DNA of 64,000 nt from PALSA-278 sp963760285 (GCA_963760285.1 CAVXCI010000001.1:1178001-1242000); one strand, 5' to 3'. Counted from the stretch's first letter, positions 1 through 9,076 are shown. Program-made: numbers and translations. Notes: generated from the sequence alone by a model not told the origin.

Positions 1-241
1 CAGGGGATTGGAACATTGCTTCGAGGTTTAGAATAAGCCATTGGCTTCTGGTCGGCGTGAAAAGCACGGTGCCGGGATGCTCCTTATCGGTCCTCGAAGG
101 CGCTGACTTCTCCGATTGTTGCCCACGATGCTCCAGTCCGGCGCTCCCTAGGGCACTGGGAAAGGCAAAGAAGAACAAGAAGCAGCAGAGCACTTGAACT
201 CCAAAGGCTAGTGGGTTCTGATTGATGTTTCGATTCACCAT
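1..241 (-). CDS. Exported protein, N-terminal part, runs off the window
   Basis: The reading frame is open from an ATG at 241 to the left edge, about 80 codons with no stop. A G-rich stretch lies just upstream of the start on the minus strand. The first 35 residues look like a signal peptide: a short polar start, a hydrophobic core rich in Phe and Leu (VLCCFLFFFAFPSALG), then small residues suited to signal peptidase I. The remainder is polar and I do not recognise a family. The product is probably secreted or periplasmic. An overlapping minus-strand frame at 84-305 was rejected because this one has the better start and signal sequence. Confidence 0.55.
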   Translation of the reverse strand, partial: MVNRNINQNPLAFGVQVLCCFLFFFAFPSALGSAGLEHRGQQSEKSAPSRTDKEHPGTVLFTPTRSQWLILNLEAMFQSP

Positions 242-358
242 AGAATTCCCCCAAAGCTGCGAAGATGCACGGAGTATACGCCGGGCAGACCATTTCGACT
301 ACCACGGGCTGGCCGAGGCTACTTGCTACGAGTAGCGATTGAATGGGAGTTGCAGAAG

Positions 359-663
359 CTGCTGTTGATTTTCCTTCACGCTTCCACCCTCATGGCAGCG
401 TGTGGAGTTTGGCACGGCCATGTAGCGGCGGCTTTAGGCCGCCAGTCTTTTCTCTTCTTTCACAGGCCGCAGATCAATCGTTACAGAACCTGCTGTTGAT
501 TTTTCCTGTTGAATAGGGACAATAAGTCAGAAGTGTGCCCGGACGAGCCTCAAAGGCGCAAAATCGGCGGCGGAAGGCAATTTCTAATCGCTACACTTCT
601 TACAGTCGCAAAACGATAACTCTTGCGAAATCAATCACATCCGCATTTCTAATCGCTACACTT
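359..663. repeat. Two pairs of short direct repeats in a gene-free stretch
   Basis: The stretch 242-818 has no convincing gene. CTGCTGTTGATTTTCCT occurs at 359-375 and again, with one extra T, at 490-507. A second 19-nt unit, ATTTCTAATCGCTACACTT, occurs at 580-598 and 645-663. I see no known function. They may be remnants of regulatory or mobile DNA. Confidence 0.5.
427..443 (+). terminator. Hairpin followed by a pyrimidine-rich tail
   Basis: GGCGGC and GCCGCC are separated by a five-base loop and followed by AGTCTTTTCTCTTCTTT. The shape fits a Rho-independent terminator for plus-strand transcription, but no plus-strand gene is seen upstream, so the hairpin may also be a dispersed repeat. 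Confidence 0.3.
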
Positions 664-818
664 TTGGCCTCTCATTTTCTCCGCCTTTCAGCGCCCGATT
701 TCTCCAATTCAACCGTCCAACACGGTTGTTGGCCGCGGAAGAATCGCGCAAAATGCCCTCTGCGCCAGCGTGCTTTTTCGAATTTGAATTCCGCTCTGCC
801 GCAATTCGGGAGACTGCC

Positions 819-1376
819 ATGACCGTGATGATCGCCATGCTCCGCGGCGTTAACGTCGGCGGCCACAACATAATAAAAATGGACGCGCTGCGCGCGCTTT
901 GCGAATCGCTCGGCCTGCGCGGCGTGCAAACTTACGTGCAAAGCGGCAACATCGTTTTCAAAACGCCGGAGCGCGATCCCCTTCGCGTCGCCGGAAAAAT
1001 TCAGAAGGGAATTGAAAAACAGTTTGGCTTTAACCCGCATGTGATCGTCCGCAGCGCGCCGGAACTGCGGGACGTGATCGCCCGCAATCCATTTGCGAAG
1101 CGCCGCGGTATTGATCCCAGAAAACTCCTGGTAAGCTTTCTTGCCGGCGATCCCGGTGCGGAAATTCGCGCCGCGGTTCTCGCCATCAAGACTGAGCCCG
1201 AGGAACTGCGCATGGACGGCCGCGAACTCTATATCTATTTTCCCAACGGCATGGGCCGCCCGAAAATGTCCTGGTCCGTTCTGGAGAGGACGCTCAAGAC
1301 TCCCGGAACCGGCAGAAACTGGAACAGCGTCACCAAGCTTCTCGAACTCGCCGAAAAGCTGGAAGCCTCCAAATAG
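819..1376 (+). CDS. DUF1697 family protein
   Basis: This 185-residue protein has the hallmarks of DUF1697. It starts with an ML-RGVNVGG motif, continues with YVQSGNIVF near residue 45 and ends with the family's GRPKMSWSVLERTL block. The length is typical. The start at 819 is preferred over an in-frame one at 726 because the family begins just before RGVNVGG and GGGAGA lies upstream. The family has no established biochemical role. A decayed copy of its C-terminal block lies at about 12661-12776, so the family was duplicated locally or acquired twice. Confidence 0.88.
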   Translation: MTVMIAMLRGVNVGGHNIIKMDALRALCESLGLRGVQTYVQSGNIVFKTPERDPLRVAGKIQKGIEKQFGFNPHVIVRSAPELRDVIARNPFAKRRGIDPRKLLVSFLAGDPGAEIRAAVLAIKTEPEELRMDGRELYIYFPNGMGRPKMSWSVLERTLKTPGTGRNWNSVTKLLELAEKLEASK

Positions 1377-1458
1377 TTGCCAACCTTCCCAATAATCAGG
1401 TCTTTACGGAGGCACAGCCTGCACCCTCCGCTGGCGCGGCGCGACGCCCGATTTGCGG

Positions 1459-1464
1459 TATAAT
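1459..1464 (+). promoter_or_regulatory. TATAAT box close to a GTG start
   Basis: A perfect TATAAT lies only 9 bases before the GTG start of the ABC-F gene at 1474. If used, transcription would begin about 2-4 bases before the start codon and give a nearly leaderless mRNA. No clear -35 box is visible at the usual distance and there is no Shine-Dalgarno sequence. Confidence 0.4.
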
Positions 1465-1473
1465 TAACTCTCC

Positions 1474-3099
1474 GTGCTTTCCGTTGACAACATTTCCATG
1501 CGCTTTGGCGCTCGAATACTGTTCGAGAACGTCACTTGTGCATTCCATGACGGGCGCCGCTACGCCATCAGCGGTCCCAACGGCGCTGGCAAGTCCACGA
1601 TGATGAAGATTTTAACTGGCGAAATCGAGCCAACGCAGGGCTCCGTCACCCGGCCGAAGAAGTTCGGAGTCCTGCGGCAGGATCACTTTGCGTTCGACGA
1701 ATTCCGGGTTATTGACGCCGTGATTATGGGCAACGCGCGCCTTTGGAAGGTTCTCGAGGAGCGGGAAGCTCTCTACGCCAAACCGCACGAGGCGCTCACC
1801 GACAAAGACGGCATGCGGCTGGGCGAACTGGAAGGCATCGTCGGCGAAGAAGGCGGCTATACCGCCGAAGCTGATGCCGCGATTTTGCTGGATGGCCTGG
1901 GAGTAGAAGACGCCCTGCACGAACGCAAAATGCGCGAATTACAGGGCGGGCAAAAGGTCCGCGTTCTGCTGGCCCAGGCGCTATTTGGCAGCCCGCAGGC
2001 GCTCCTGCTGGACGAACCCACCAACCATCTGGACCTCGATTCCGTGCACTGGCTGCAGAATTACCTGCATGAATACGAGGGCGTGCTGATCGTTATCTCG
2101 CATGATCGGCATTTCCTGAACAATGTTTGCACCCACACCGCCGACATTGATTACCAGACGGTGATTATGTACACCGGCGGATACGACGACATGGTCATGG
2201 CCAAGACGCAGATTCGCGCCCGCATCGAGTCGCAGAATGCCGTCCGCGAAAAGAAAATCGCGCAGTTGAACGAATTCATCGCGCGCTTTTCGGCCGGCAC
2301 GCGCTCTTCTCAGGTGACCTCGCGCAAAAAGGACGTCGAACGCCTGCAAACCTCCGAATTGGCCAAATCCAACATCCAGCGGCCCTACATCCGGTTTGAT
2401 ATGAAGAAGCATTCGGGCCGGCACCCCCTGGAAATCAAGTCGCTGAGAAAATCTTACGGCGATCTGAAGGTGATTCAGCATGTGACCGCCAGCGTGGCGC
2501 GCGGGGAAAAAATCGCGCTGATTGGCCGCAACGGCGCGGGCAAGACTACCTTGTTGAAATCGCTTCTGCACGGTGCCACCGGGCAAATAGAAGATTCAGA
2601 CCGGCAGTTTCCGATTGATGGCGGCACGGTCGCATGGGGCCACGAAGTTGCCGTCGGCTACTTCGCGCAGGACCACACCGATTCCATTGTTAAAGGCATC
2701 ACCTCCATCGAATGGCTGCAGCAATTCGGCCCGCAGGTGACGCAGACGGAACTGCGCGGCCTGATGGGGCAGATGCTGTTCAGCGGTGACGATGCCCTAA
2801 AGCCCACGCAGGCGCTTTCCGGCGGCGAGGCGGCGAGGCTGATTCTCTGCCGCCTGATGTTGCAGAAGCCGAATTTTCTGGTCCTCGACGAGCCTACCAA
2901 CCATCTCGACCTCGAATCCATCAACGCCCTCAATATTGCCCTGCAGAAATACGATGGAACTGTCCTGTTCGTAACCCACGATCACGATGTGATTGACGAA
3001 GTCGCCACGCGCATCTGGCATTTTAAGGATGGACGTATTGACGATTTCAAGGGGCCGTACGAAGAATATCTGGTTTACGAGCAAGAGAAGGCGTCCTAG
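1474..3099 (+). CDS. ybiT: ABC-F family ATPase, YbiT-like
   Basis: This soluble protein has two ABC ATPase domains and no membrane segments. Walker A motifs are GPNGAGKST near residue 35 and GRNGAGKTT near 350. Signature motifs are LQGGQKVR and LSGGEAAR, and both Walker B motifs read LLDEPTNHLDL or VLDEPTNHLDL. The linker between the domains is charged and helical, as in ABC-F translation factors. N-terminal wording such as RQDHFAFDEF and VIMGNARLWKV matches the YbiT subgroup closely. Members act at the ribosome, where they relieve stalling; some other subgroups give antibiotic resistance. The start is GTG and the length of 541 residues is normal. Confidence 0.93.
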   Translation: MLSVDNISMRFGARILFENVTCAFHDGRRYAISGPNGAGKSTMMKILTGEIEPTQGSVTRPKKFGVLRQDHFAFDEFRVIDAVIMGNARLWKVLEEREALYAKPHEALTDKDGMRLGELEGIVGEEGGYTAEADAAILLDGLGVEDALHERKMRELQGGQKVRVLLAQALFGSPQALLLDEPTNHLDLDSVHWLQNYLHEYEGVLIVISHDRHFLNNVCTHTADIDYQTVIMYTGGYDDMVMAKTQIRARIESQNAVREKKIAQLNEFIARFSAGTRSSQVTSRKKDVERLQTSELAKSNIQRPYIRFDMKKHSGRHPLEIKSLRKSYGDLKVIQHVTASVARGEKIALIGRNGAGKTTLLKSLLHGATGQIEDSDRQFPIDGGTVAWGHEVAVGYFAQDHTDSIVKGITSIEWLQQFGPQVTQTELRGLMGQMLFSGDDALKPTQALSGGEAARLILCRLMLQKPNFLVLDEPTNHLDLESINALNIALQKYDGTVLFVTHDHDVIDEVATRIWHFKDGRIDDFKGPYEEYLVYEQEKAS

Positions 3100-3222
3100 G
3101 CATTTAGGACTCGCCGCGCGTGCCAGCGGTCGCGGCAAGTCCCCCCAGCGTGAATCGTTTGGTTTGCGCGTCGCGGATTCCGCCACTCTTTCTGGCGCCC
3201 CAAAAATAGAATCCGAAGGCGG

Positions 3223-4242
3223 ATGCAGCCATCTAAACTGGATATGACAATGCACAAGGTAAAGCTTGGTTCGCACGGCGCGGTGGTTTCCCGCATGGGA
3301 CTCGGTTGCATGGGAATGAGTGAGTTCTACGGCGCGCGGAATGACGAGGAGTCAGCCGCGACGATTCTGCGCGCGCTGGATCTGGGGGTCAATTTCCTGG
3401 ATACCGCCGATGCGTATGGGATTGGCGACAATGAGGAACTGATTGGAAAGACGATTCGCGGACGGCGCGACGAGGTCTTCCTCGCAACGAAGTTTGCCAG
3501 CGTCCGCAAGAAGAGCGATCCCACGTTTTGGGAGGTCAGCGGCAAGCCGGAGTATGTGCGGACGGCCTGCGATGCCTCGTTGAAGCGACTGGGTGTGGAT
3601 TATATTGACCTGTATTACCAGCACCGCGTGGACCCGGAGACCCCCATTGAGGAAACGATTGGCGCGATGGCCGAGTTAGTGAAGGCCGGAAAGGTGAAAT
3701 ATCTGGGGCTGTCGGAGGCGTCGCCAGCAACGATTCGCCGCGCGCACAAAGTACATCCGATCACCGCGCTGCAAACCGAATATTCCCTGTGGGAACGGCA
3801 TGTGGAGCGGGAAATTCTTCCAGCCGTGCGGGAACTGGGGATTGGATTTGTGCCCTACAGTCCGCTGGGAAGAGGCTTCCTCACCGCCACGATTACGAAG
3901 AAGAGCGACTTGGGCGACAAGGATGTGCGAGCGCAACGGTATCCTCGGTTCGAGGGTGAGAATTTTGACCGGAACCAGGTGCTGGTGAAACGAGTGAAAG
4001 CGATTGCGGAGCGCAAAGGCATAAAGGCTGGCCAGCTGGCGCTGGCGTGGGTGCTGGCGAAGGGCGAAGACCTCGTCCCGATTCCGGGAACGAAGCGAAG
4101 GAAATATCTGGAGGAGAATGCGGCCGCGGCGGATGTCAAGTTAACGCCGGATGAGGTGGCGGAGCTGGAGGCTGCTGTGCCACGGAACGAGATTGCCGGC
4201 GAGCGATATGCCGCGGCGAATATGAGAGCGATCGACCGCTGA
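3223..4242 (+). CDS. Aldo/keto reductase
   Basis: The product is a (beta/alpha)8 NADPH-dependent oxidoreductase of the aldo/keto reductase superfamily (339 aa). The motif FLDTADAYG near residue 62 contains the catalytic Asp and Tyr, TKFAS contains the catalytic Lys, and YYQHRVDP contains the His. PIPGTKRRKYLEENAAA near the C-terminus is the cofactor-phosphate binding loop. The sequence resembles the plant/bacterial AKR13-type enzymes. The natural substrate cannot be read from the sequence. In-frame starts at 3244 and 3250 are possible; 3223 has GAAGGCGG just upstream. Confidence 0.9.
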   Translation: MQPSKLDMTMHKVKLGSHGAVVSRMGLGCMGMSEFYGARNDEESAATILRALDLGVNFLDTADAYGIGDNEELIGKTIRGRRDEVFLATKFASVRKKSDPTFWEVSGKPEYVRTACDASLKRLGVDYIDLYYQHRVDPETPIEETIGAMAELVKAGKVKYLGLSEASPATIRRAHKVHPITALQTEYSLWERHVEREILPAVRELGIGFVPYSPLGRGFLTATITKKSDLGDKDVRAQRYPRFEGENFDRNQVLVKRVKAIAERKGIKAGQLALAWVLAKGEDLVPIPGTKRRKYLEENAAAADVKLTPDEVAELEAAVPRNEIAGERYAAANMRAIDR

Positions 4243-4278
4243 GCTTTCCGTTTTCGCCTTCGTGCGCGGATCATTCCC

Positions 4279-4313
4279 CCTGGAATACTGATCTCACTCA
4301 CGGCAATTCCAGG
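4279..4313. terminator. Inverted repeat between convergent genes
   Basis: CCTGGAAT at 4279-4286 and ATTCCAGG at 4306-4313 are perfect 8-bp inverted repeats between the convergent reductase and exporter genes. The position fits a bidirectional terminator, although no strong T-run follows on either strand. Confidence 0.35.
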
Positions 4314-4334
4314 TGGTGATGTGGCGCCGCACTG

Positions 4335-5828
4335 CTACACGGCGGGCAACTCCTTCCGCTGACTCACCGCGTCACCGTCCCCTCTTTTCAATTGGTAGAA
4401 AACGATGGTGGAGAGGAGGGTCATTCCGCCAAGCACAAAGAAGGCCCGATGGATGCCGTGAATGAATTGCTGGGAATTGGAACGAAAGTGATCGGGGAGG
4501 AAAAAGACAGTCACCAGCGACGCCGAAGCGACGCCGAAACTGATGGCCATCTGTTGCATCGTGCTGGCGATGGAGCTCGCGCTGCTCTCCTGTTCCTGGC
4601 TGACATCCGCATAGACCAACGTGTTCATGCACGTATATTGCAGCGATGTGAAGAACCCGTAGCAGAACACCTCCACAACCACCAGCCATACCGGCGTGTT
4701 CTTTCCGATGGTCGCAAACAGAAAGATGAGCAAACCGATAATCAGGGTGTTGGAAACCAGCACGGCGCGGTATCCAAAGCGCGCCAGGATTCGCGGCATC
4801 GTTACCTTCAGGCTTATGGCCGCAATCGCCTGCGGCATCATGAGCAGCCCGGATTGAATCGGCGTGAACCCCAGGCCAACTTGATACAAGAGCGGAAATA
4901 GAAATGGAATTCCGCCAATGCCAAGCCGGGTCAGGAAGCTGCCGCTTACCGCCGCGCGAAACGTGCGAATCCGGAATAAGATGAGATTGAGCATCGGATA
5001 GGCAGCCTTCGTCGCGTGAATTCCGTACCCCGCCAGGAGGAGAATGGAAACCGCCAGGAGTCCCACAATTTCGCGCGCCGTCAATGTGTGCTCGCCAAAC
5101 ACCTCCAGTACATAGGAAAGCAGCGCAACGCCGGATCCGAAAAGGATCAGCCCAACCACATCGAGAGGATTGTTGTGTTCTTCGCGGTAGTCCGGCATGT
5201 ACAGATAGACCATGCACAAACCAGCGATGCCAATCGGAATATTCACGAAGAAAATAATCCTCCAGTGAAAGTAGCCGACGATCAGGCCGCCGGCGATGGG
5301 GCCGAGCATGGGACCAATCAATGCGGGAATAGCGACAAAGCTCATGGCGCGGACCAGTTCGGACTTGGCGAACGTGCGCACCACGGTGAGCCGCCCAACA
5401 GGCACCATCATGGATCCGCCGCAGCCCTGAAGGATGCGGCAGGCAACCAGCACGTGGATATTGCTGGATATGCCGCAGAGAAATGACCCCAGCGTAAAAA
5501 TGCCGATCGCGGAGGCAAACACGCGGCGCGTTCCGAACCGGTCCGCCATCCAGCCGCTGATCGGAATGAATACCGCAAGGCTCAGAGTGTAGCTTGCGAG
5601 CACGGACTTCATGCTGAGCGGAGCAACGTGGAGCGCGGCTGCAATCGTGGGCACCGCGGTATTGAGAATCGTCGTGTCCAGCGACTCCATGAAAAACGCC
5701 ACGGCGATCAGCCATGGCAGCAGGCGCTTGGTGGAAACTGCCAGAGGAGGCCGCGAGGAAGAGGCTTTGATCGGAGTGGGCAGGTTCACTTTCGTCGGTC
5801 TCGGCTGAATCGGCCTCCGTAACCTCAT
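4335..5828 (-). CDS. DHA2-type MFS exporter, MdtD-like
   Basis: This 497-residue inner-membrane protein with about 14 hydrophobic segments belongs to the EmrB/QacA (DHA2) drug:proton antiporters. The first helix carries FMESLDTTILNTAVPTIA, the DHA2 signature with the membrane-embedded Asp. GWMADRFGTRRVF is the MFS loop 2-3 motif, and RILQGCGGSMMVPVGRL and GPMLGPIAGG are motifs B and C. Overall wording is closest to E. coli MdtD. No adaptor (EmrA-like) gene is adjacent, which is usual for MdtD-type pumps. A TATTAT box lies immediately before the ATG and no Shine-Dalgarno is visible. Confidence 0.9.
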   Translation of the reverse strand: MRLRRPIQPRPTKVNLPTPIKASSSRPPLAVSTKRLLPWLIAVAFFMESLDTTILNTAVPTIAAALHVAPLSMKSVLASYTLSLAVFIPISGWMADRFGTRRVFASAIGIFTLGSFLCGISSNIHVLVACRILQGCGGSMMVPVGRLTVVRTFAKSELVRAMSFVAIPALIGPMLGPIAGGLIVGYFHWRIIFFVNIPIGIAGLCMVYLYMPDYREEHNNPLDVVGLILFGSGVALLSYVLEVFGEHTLTAREIVGLLAVSILLLAGYGIHATKAAYPMLNLILFRIRTFRAAVSGSFLTRLGIGGIPFLFPLLYQVGLGFTPIQSGLLMMPQAIAAISLKVTMPRILARFGYRAVLVSNTLIIGLLIFLFATIGKNTPVWLVVVEVFCYGFFTSLQYTCMNTLVYADVSQEQESSASSIASTMQQMAISFGVASASLVTVFFLPDHFRSNSQQFIHGIHRAFFVLGGMTLLSTIVFYQLKRGDGDAVSQRKELPAV

Positions 5829-6196
5829 TCAATAATAGGTATTTTCCCCGAAAAACCGATTATCGCCCATCCGAGGCCCGATCTCACCCCGGCAGGCGTG
5901 GCTTGCTTCTTCATAATGCGCACGCATAAATGTGTGCGTATTGGAACAGACCGCCGACTTCTGGCGATGTATATTTATTTCGTTGACGTGTCCCAACTTC
6001 TGTTCAGGGCAAAGGCCTGCCTTCCATGGACAGGCGTCGGAGAAGTGAGTTGGAGGAGATGGTGCGGTCCGTTCCTTCACTTCAGGGTGCGCGAACAGAT
6101 CGCCCGGCATGGATAGCGCGACGCCTGACGCGCATTGTTGGCGGCGTTCTGAATTGAGCGGCGCTGCCTCTGTCCCCATGCCCTCAAGGAGGTTCG
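5829..6196. other. Gene-free stretch
   Basis: Reading frames of up to 135 codons occur here but none has a good start, a protein-like composition or a recognisable family. I see nothing else except that it contains the upstream region of the divergent exporter. Confidence 0.5.
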
Positions 6197-6340
6197 ATGA
6201 AGAAGAAAGCCAGGAAAGAAGCCGGCGAAGCGACATGTGCCAGCGTCAGAAAAGAAATGGCCAAGCCGCGCATGGCCAAATCCGCCCGCGAAAACCAGAT
6301 AAGTCTAGCCGCCGCGCGAATAGTTCAGGGTAAGCGATGA
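6197..6340 (+). CDS. Small basic protein (47 aa)
   Basis: A 47-codon frame starts four bases after a perfect AAGGAGG (6186-6192), the strongest ribosome binding site in this part of the window. The product is Lys/Arg/Ala-rich, begins MKKKARKEAGEATCASVRKE and has a single Cys. It has no signal or membrane segment and is predicted to be a short helical, possibly nucleic-acid-binding protein. It opens the run of small stress-type genes that includes two Crp/Fnr regulators. I do not recognise the family. The Shine-Dalgarno is the main support. Confidence 0.5.
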   Translation: MKKKARKEAGEATCASVRKEMAKPRMAKSARENQISLAAARIVQGKR

Positions 6341-6491
6341 AAGAACGGGTCGCGGTTTGTTTTGCTTGCTCTTCCGCTGAGTGCAAGGCAGTCAGCGCTT
6401 TCCTCCGGCAACAGGATGGCATGGAGAGGTCATTCTTGGAATACAGAAGATACTGCCGGAAAACAGCGACCTATCCTGAATAAACACGATC

Positions 6492-6698
6492 ATGCCAGAC
6501 GAAGAGTGGATCAAGATGCTTGATGACGGCAGAAAGGTTAAATTCATCTACCAGGAACTGCGGGACGACGGTGCGTTTATCACCGCCCAGATCGCCGGGA
6601 ATGAGGTGGTCTATTCCGTGGTGCTGACGAAGGCCGGAAACCCGCTGAGCCGTGAAGATGTCGAGAGTCATTTTAAGGGCGAGCTTTCAAAGAAGTAG
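6492..6698 (+). CDS. Hypothetical protein (68 aa)
   Basis: This small soluble protein alternates charged and hydrophobic residues in a way that suggests a short beta-sheet (RKVKFIYQELRDDGAFITAQI) followed by a helix. It ends in a Lys-rich tail. The Shine-Dalgarno sequence is weak. It lies between the 47-aa basic protein and the first Crp/Fnr gene in the same direction. No family is recognised. Confidence 0.5.
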   Translation: MPDEEWIKMLDDGRKVKFIYQELRDDGAFITAQIAGNEVVYSVVLTKAGNPLSREDVESHFKGELSKK

Positions 6699-6768
6699 CG
6701 GAGCTCGATCGCGGTCCTGTCCGCGGAGATGCCGGTTCACACTGCATCACCACCAGTCATTCCGGAGT

Positions 6769-6798
6769 TTGCATTGAATTGTAGGATTCTGCTACTAT
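6769..6798 (+). promoter_or_regulatory. Candidate sigma-70 promoter for the first Crp/Fnr gene
   Basis: TTGCAT at 6769-6774 and TACTAT at 6793-6798 are separated by 18 bases and lie 20 bases upstream of the GTG start at 6819. The spacing and hexamers fit a housekeeping promoter. Confidence 0.4.
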
Positions 6799-6818
6799 TT
6801 TGAGCCAGTGGTGGTTTT

Positions 6819-7511
6819 GTGAAAGCAGCCGCGAGCAAGCGCAAGATTAAATCCAAGATAAAATCCAAGGGGAAGACTGCTTTCGATGTGCAGGCTTTTC
6901 TCGATTCGGCGGGTGTGGCGAGAAAGGTTGTGGAGTATCGCAGAAGACAGACCATTTTTTCACAAGGCGATCCCGCTACGACGGTCATCTACGTTCGAGA
7001 GGGCGGTGTAAAGCTCTCGGTTGTCAACGGGGTCGGCAAAGAGGCCGTGGTGGCGATTCTGGGTCCGGGCGATTTTTTCGGGGAAGGATGCCTGGCGGGG
7101 CAGGCGGTTTGCATGGGGACGGCCACGGCGATTGCACCCACGACCGCGCTCGCAATTGAAAAAGATGAAATGATCCGTGTGCTCCATGAAGAACACGCGT
7201 TCTCCGACCGGTTCATCACCTACATGCTTGGACGGAATATTCGCATCGAGGAAGATTTGGTGGACCAGCTTTTCAACTCCAGCGAGAAGCGGCTGGCGCG
7301 CACTCTGTTGCTCCTGGCGCGCTACGGGAAGCAGGATCATCCTCAAAAAATGCTCCCCAAGGTATCGCAGGAGATGCTGGCGGAGATGATCGGCACGACT
7401 CGATCCCGGGTGAACTTCTTCATGAATAAATTCAGGAAAATGGGTTTCATTCACTACAATGGCGGGCTCCAGGTTCACAATTCCCTCCTCAGTGTTGTCC
7501 TGCACGACTAA
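6819..7511 (+). CDS. Crp/Fnr family transcription regulator 1
   Basis: This 230-residue protein has an N-terminal cyclic-nucleotide-binding-like beta-roll (about residues 40-150, with GPGDFFGEGCLAGQ) and a C-terminal winged helix-turn-helix (about 165-225, VSQEMLAEMIGTTRSRVNFFMNKFRKMGF). It lacks the N-terminal Cys cluster of oxygen-sensing FNR, so it is not obviously an iron-sulfur sensor. A Lys-rich leader precedes the beta-roll. It sits upstream of a string of small stress proteins and a second Crp/Fnr paralogue, so local control is plausible. A decayed copy of its C-terminal half lies at 28484-28685. Confidence 0.9.
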   Translation: MKAAASKRKIKSKIKSKGKTAFDVQAFLDSAGVARKVVEYRRRQTIFSQGDPATTVIYVREGGVKLSVVNGVGKEAVVAILGPGDFFGEGCLAGQAVCMGTATAIAPTTALAIEKDEMIRVLHEEHAFSDRFITYMLGRNIRIEEDLVDQLFNSSEKRLARTLLLLARYGKQDHPQKMLPKVSQEMLAEMIGTTRSRVNFFMNKFRKMGFIHYNGGLQVHNSLLSVVLHD

Positions 7512-7783
7512 CGAGAACTTTCACGCCTGGCGATCCGAACTGAACTGCCCTCCCTGCTGAAAATTCCTTCCGTGCGGGAAACCGATTCCGGGAACGACGA
7601 GACTGGGCTTGTTTGCCGACAAGGAAGCAAGGGCGATGTCGAGGCGGAGACTCCCCCGGAGTCCGCCGGCCGGCTATATTGAAATGACGCTTTGGAGAAC
7701 TCGTCTCCACAGAGTGTCCAATATTGCACAGCCCGGGAAATGGAATCGTTCTAGGATGAACGAGTTGCGGAGGGAAAAACAAT

Positions 7784-7987
7784 ATGCCATATGACGCGCA
7801 TCAAAGAGCCGCTGAAATCCACGAACTTGCCGCGCATGCACACCGTGCTGCCGCCGTGCATCATGGGAAAGAAGACCATCAGACTGGTCACGAGCATTCC
7901 AAGCAGGCCTTGGAACATGCCAACAAAGCCTACCAATTGTCGCAAGAGGCTCATCAGCAGTCCCTGGGAACCGTGGGGAAACCGTAA
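7784..7987 (+). CDS. Small His-rich helical protein (67 aa)
   Basis: The product is dominated by Ala, His, Gln and Glu and should form one long amphipathic helix or helical hairpin (AAEIHELAAHAHRAAAVHH). It has about 13 His residues. GGAGGG lies upstream of the ATG. Similar small proteins starting MPYDAHQRAA are, from memory, common beside stress genes in Acidobacteriota and Proteobacteria, with no assigned function. Metal binding is possible but unproven. Confidence 0.7.
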   Translation: MPYDAHQRAAEIHELAAHAHRAAAVHHGKEDHQTGHEHSKQALEHANKAYQLSQEAHQQSLGTVGKP

Positions 7988-8119
7988 GATGGCGCGGGAC
8001 CGCGGCGCCGGCTCTCCGGACAGTCCATGCGGATTCGTGGTGCAATTTGTGCGCGATTTTGTGTCCGCAGGCGAAACCCGCGCATCCTGAAAGCGCCCTG
8101 GTAAGGAGTGGAGCGACTC

Positions 8120-8776
8120 ATGAAACGCGTGAAACAGATGAATTCCCGCCTCGCCGGCTTTTCTTCAAGAGACAACCTGGGAGGCACGGTTTCGCACTAT
8201 CGTGATAAACAAAGCATCTACAAGCAGGGAACGCCTGCCTACACCCTCTTCTATATTCAGGAAGGAGGGGTGCGCCTGACCCGCCGATCAAAACATCAGC
8301 CTCCTGCGGTTACGGCCATCCTGGGGGTGGGGGATTTTTTTGGCGAGCTCTGCCTGGTGGGTTATCCCTTTCGCCTTTCCACGGCCATCGCGTTAACCGC
8401 CAGCTCTATACGCATCATCAAGAAAGAGCAGATGCTCCACATGCTTCGCAGAAAAAACAAGGCTTCAAATTCTCTTGTGGCCTATCTGCTCTCCAGCATC
8501 CACCAGTACCAGAATCACGTGGCGGATCTGCTGACATCCTCCGCGGAGCAGCGGCTCGCGCGCGTGCTTCTGCGGCTGGCACGGTTGGACAGAAAAGGCC
8601 CGCCGCGGGCCGAAATTCCCTTCTTAAGCCATCAGGTTCTGTCCGAAATGGTTGGCACCACGCGCCCGCGCATCAATGTATTCATGAATCGTTTTAGAAG
8701 GCTGGGGTTTATTGACTACGATGACGGCGGCCTGGAAGTGCGCGCGTCCCTTCGCAAAGCCCTGAGGCGGCCCTAG
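8120..8776 (+). CDS. Crp/Fnr family transcription regulator 2
   Basis: This 218-residue paralogue of the regulator at 6819 has a cNMP-binding-like fold (GVGDFFGELCLVG near residue 75) and a helix-turn-helix (LSHQVLSEMVGTTRPRINVFMNRFRRLGF). As in its partner, no Fe-S cysteines are present at the N-terminus. The ATG at 8120 has AAGGAG at 8103-8108; an in-frame GTG at 8108 overlaps that site and is less likely. Two regulators of one family, separated by a single small gene, suggest tiered or heterodimer-independent control of the cluster. Confidence 0.88.
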   Translation: MKRVKQMNSRLAGFSSRDNLGGTVSHYRDKQSIYKQGTPAYTLFYIQEGGVRLTRRSKHQPPAVTAILGVGDFFGELCLVGYPFRLSTAIALTASSIRIIKKEQMLHMLRRKNKASNSLVAYLLSSIHQYQNHVADLLTSSAEQRLARVLLRLARLDRKGPPRAEIPFLSHQVLSEMVGTTRPRINVFMNRFRRLGFIDYDDGGLEVRASLRKALRRP

Positions 8777-8872
8777 CGGCCCGCCAGGAGCGCTGAGAAT
8801 CAATTGAGGCGTGAAGGGGACGGCCCTGTTCTCATGGCAGTTTTTCCATCAATGACAATCCCGAGGTGAAAA

Positions 8873-9076
8873 ATGGATGAATCCAAGCGGCAAGCCATTC
8901 AGTTTCTGGAAAAGGAAATCAAGACGTACATGGCCCTGGCCCTATTCTTGTCAAAAGAAGGCGTTAAGGAACACCTGCCGGTGGGAAAGAACAAAATCCC
9001 CATCAGTCCGATCTACTACAAGGAAAGAATGAGAGAGGCCAGAAAGATCGTAAGCCTTCTCAAGAAGCCGCGTTAA
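8873..9076 (+). CDS. Hypothetical protein (67 aa)
   Basis: A small soluble Lys-rich protein beginning MDESKRQAIQFLEKEIKTYM, mostly predicted helix, with a good GAGGTG ribosome binding site. The central PVGKNKIPISPIYYKERM segment gives it a distinct sequence, but I cannot name a family. It is co-directional with the second Crp/Fnr gene about 100 bases upstream. Confidence 0.6.
   Translation: MDESKRQAIQFLEKEIKTYMALALFLSKEGVKEHLPVGKNKIPISPIYYKERMREARKIVSLLKKPR

Noticed and set aside
84..305. Minus-strand 73-codon frame
   Set aside because: An overlapping frame starting at 241 has a better start, a clear signal peptide and stays open to the window edge.
4372..5832. Long 486-codon minus-strand frame overlapping the MFS gene
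   Set aside because: Shadow of the exporter gene in another frame; His/Arg/Ser-rich with no family pattern.
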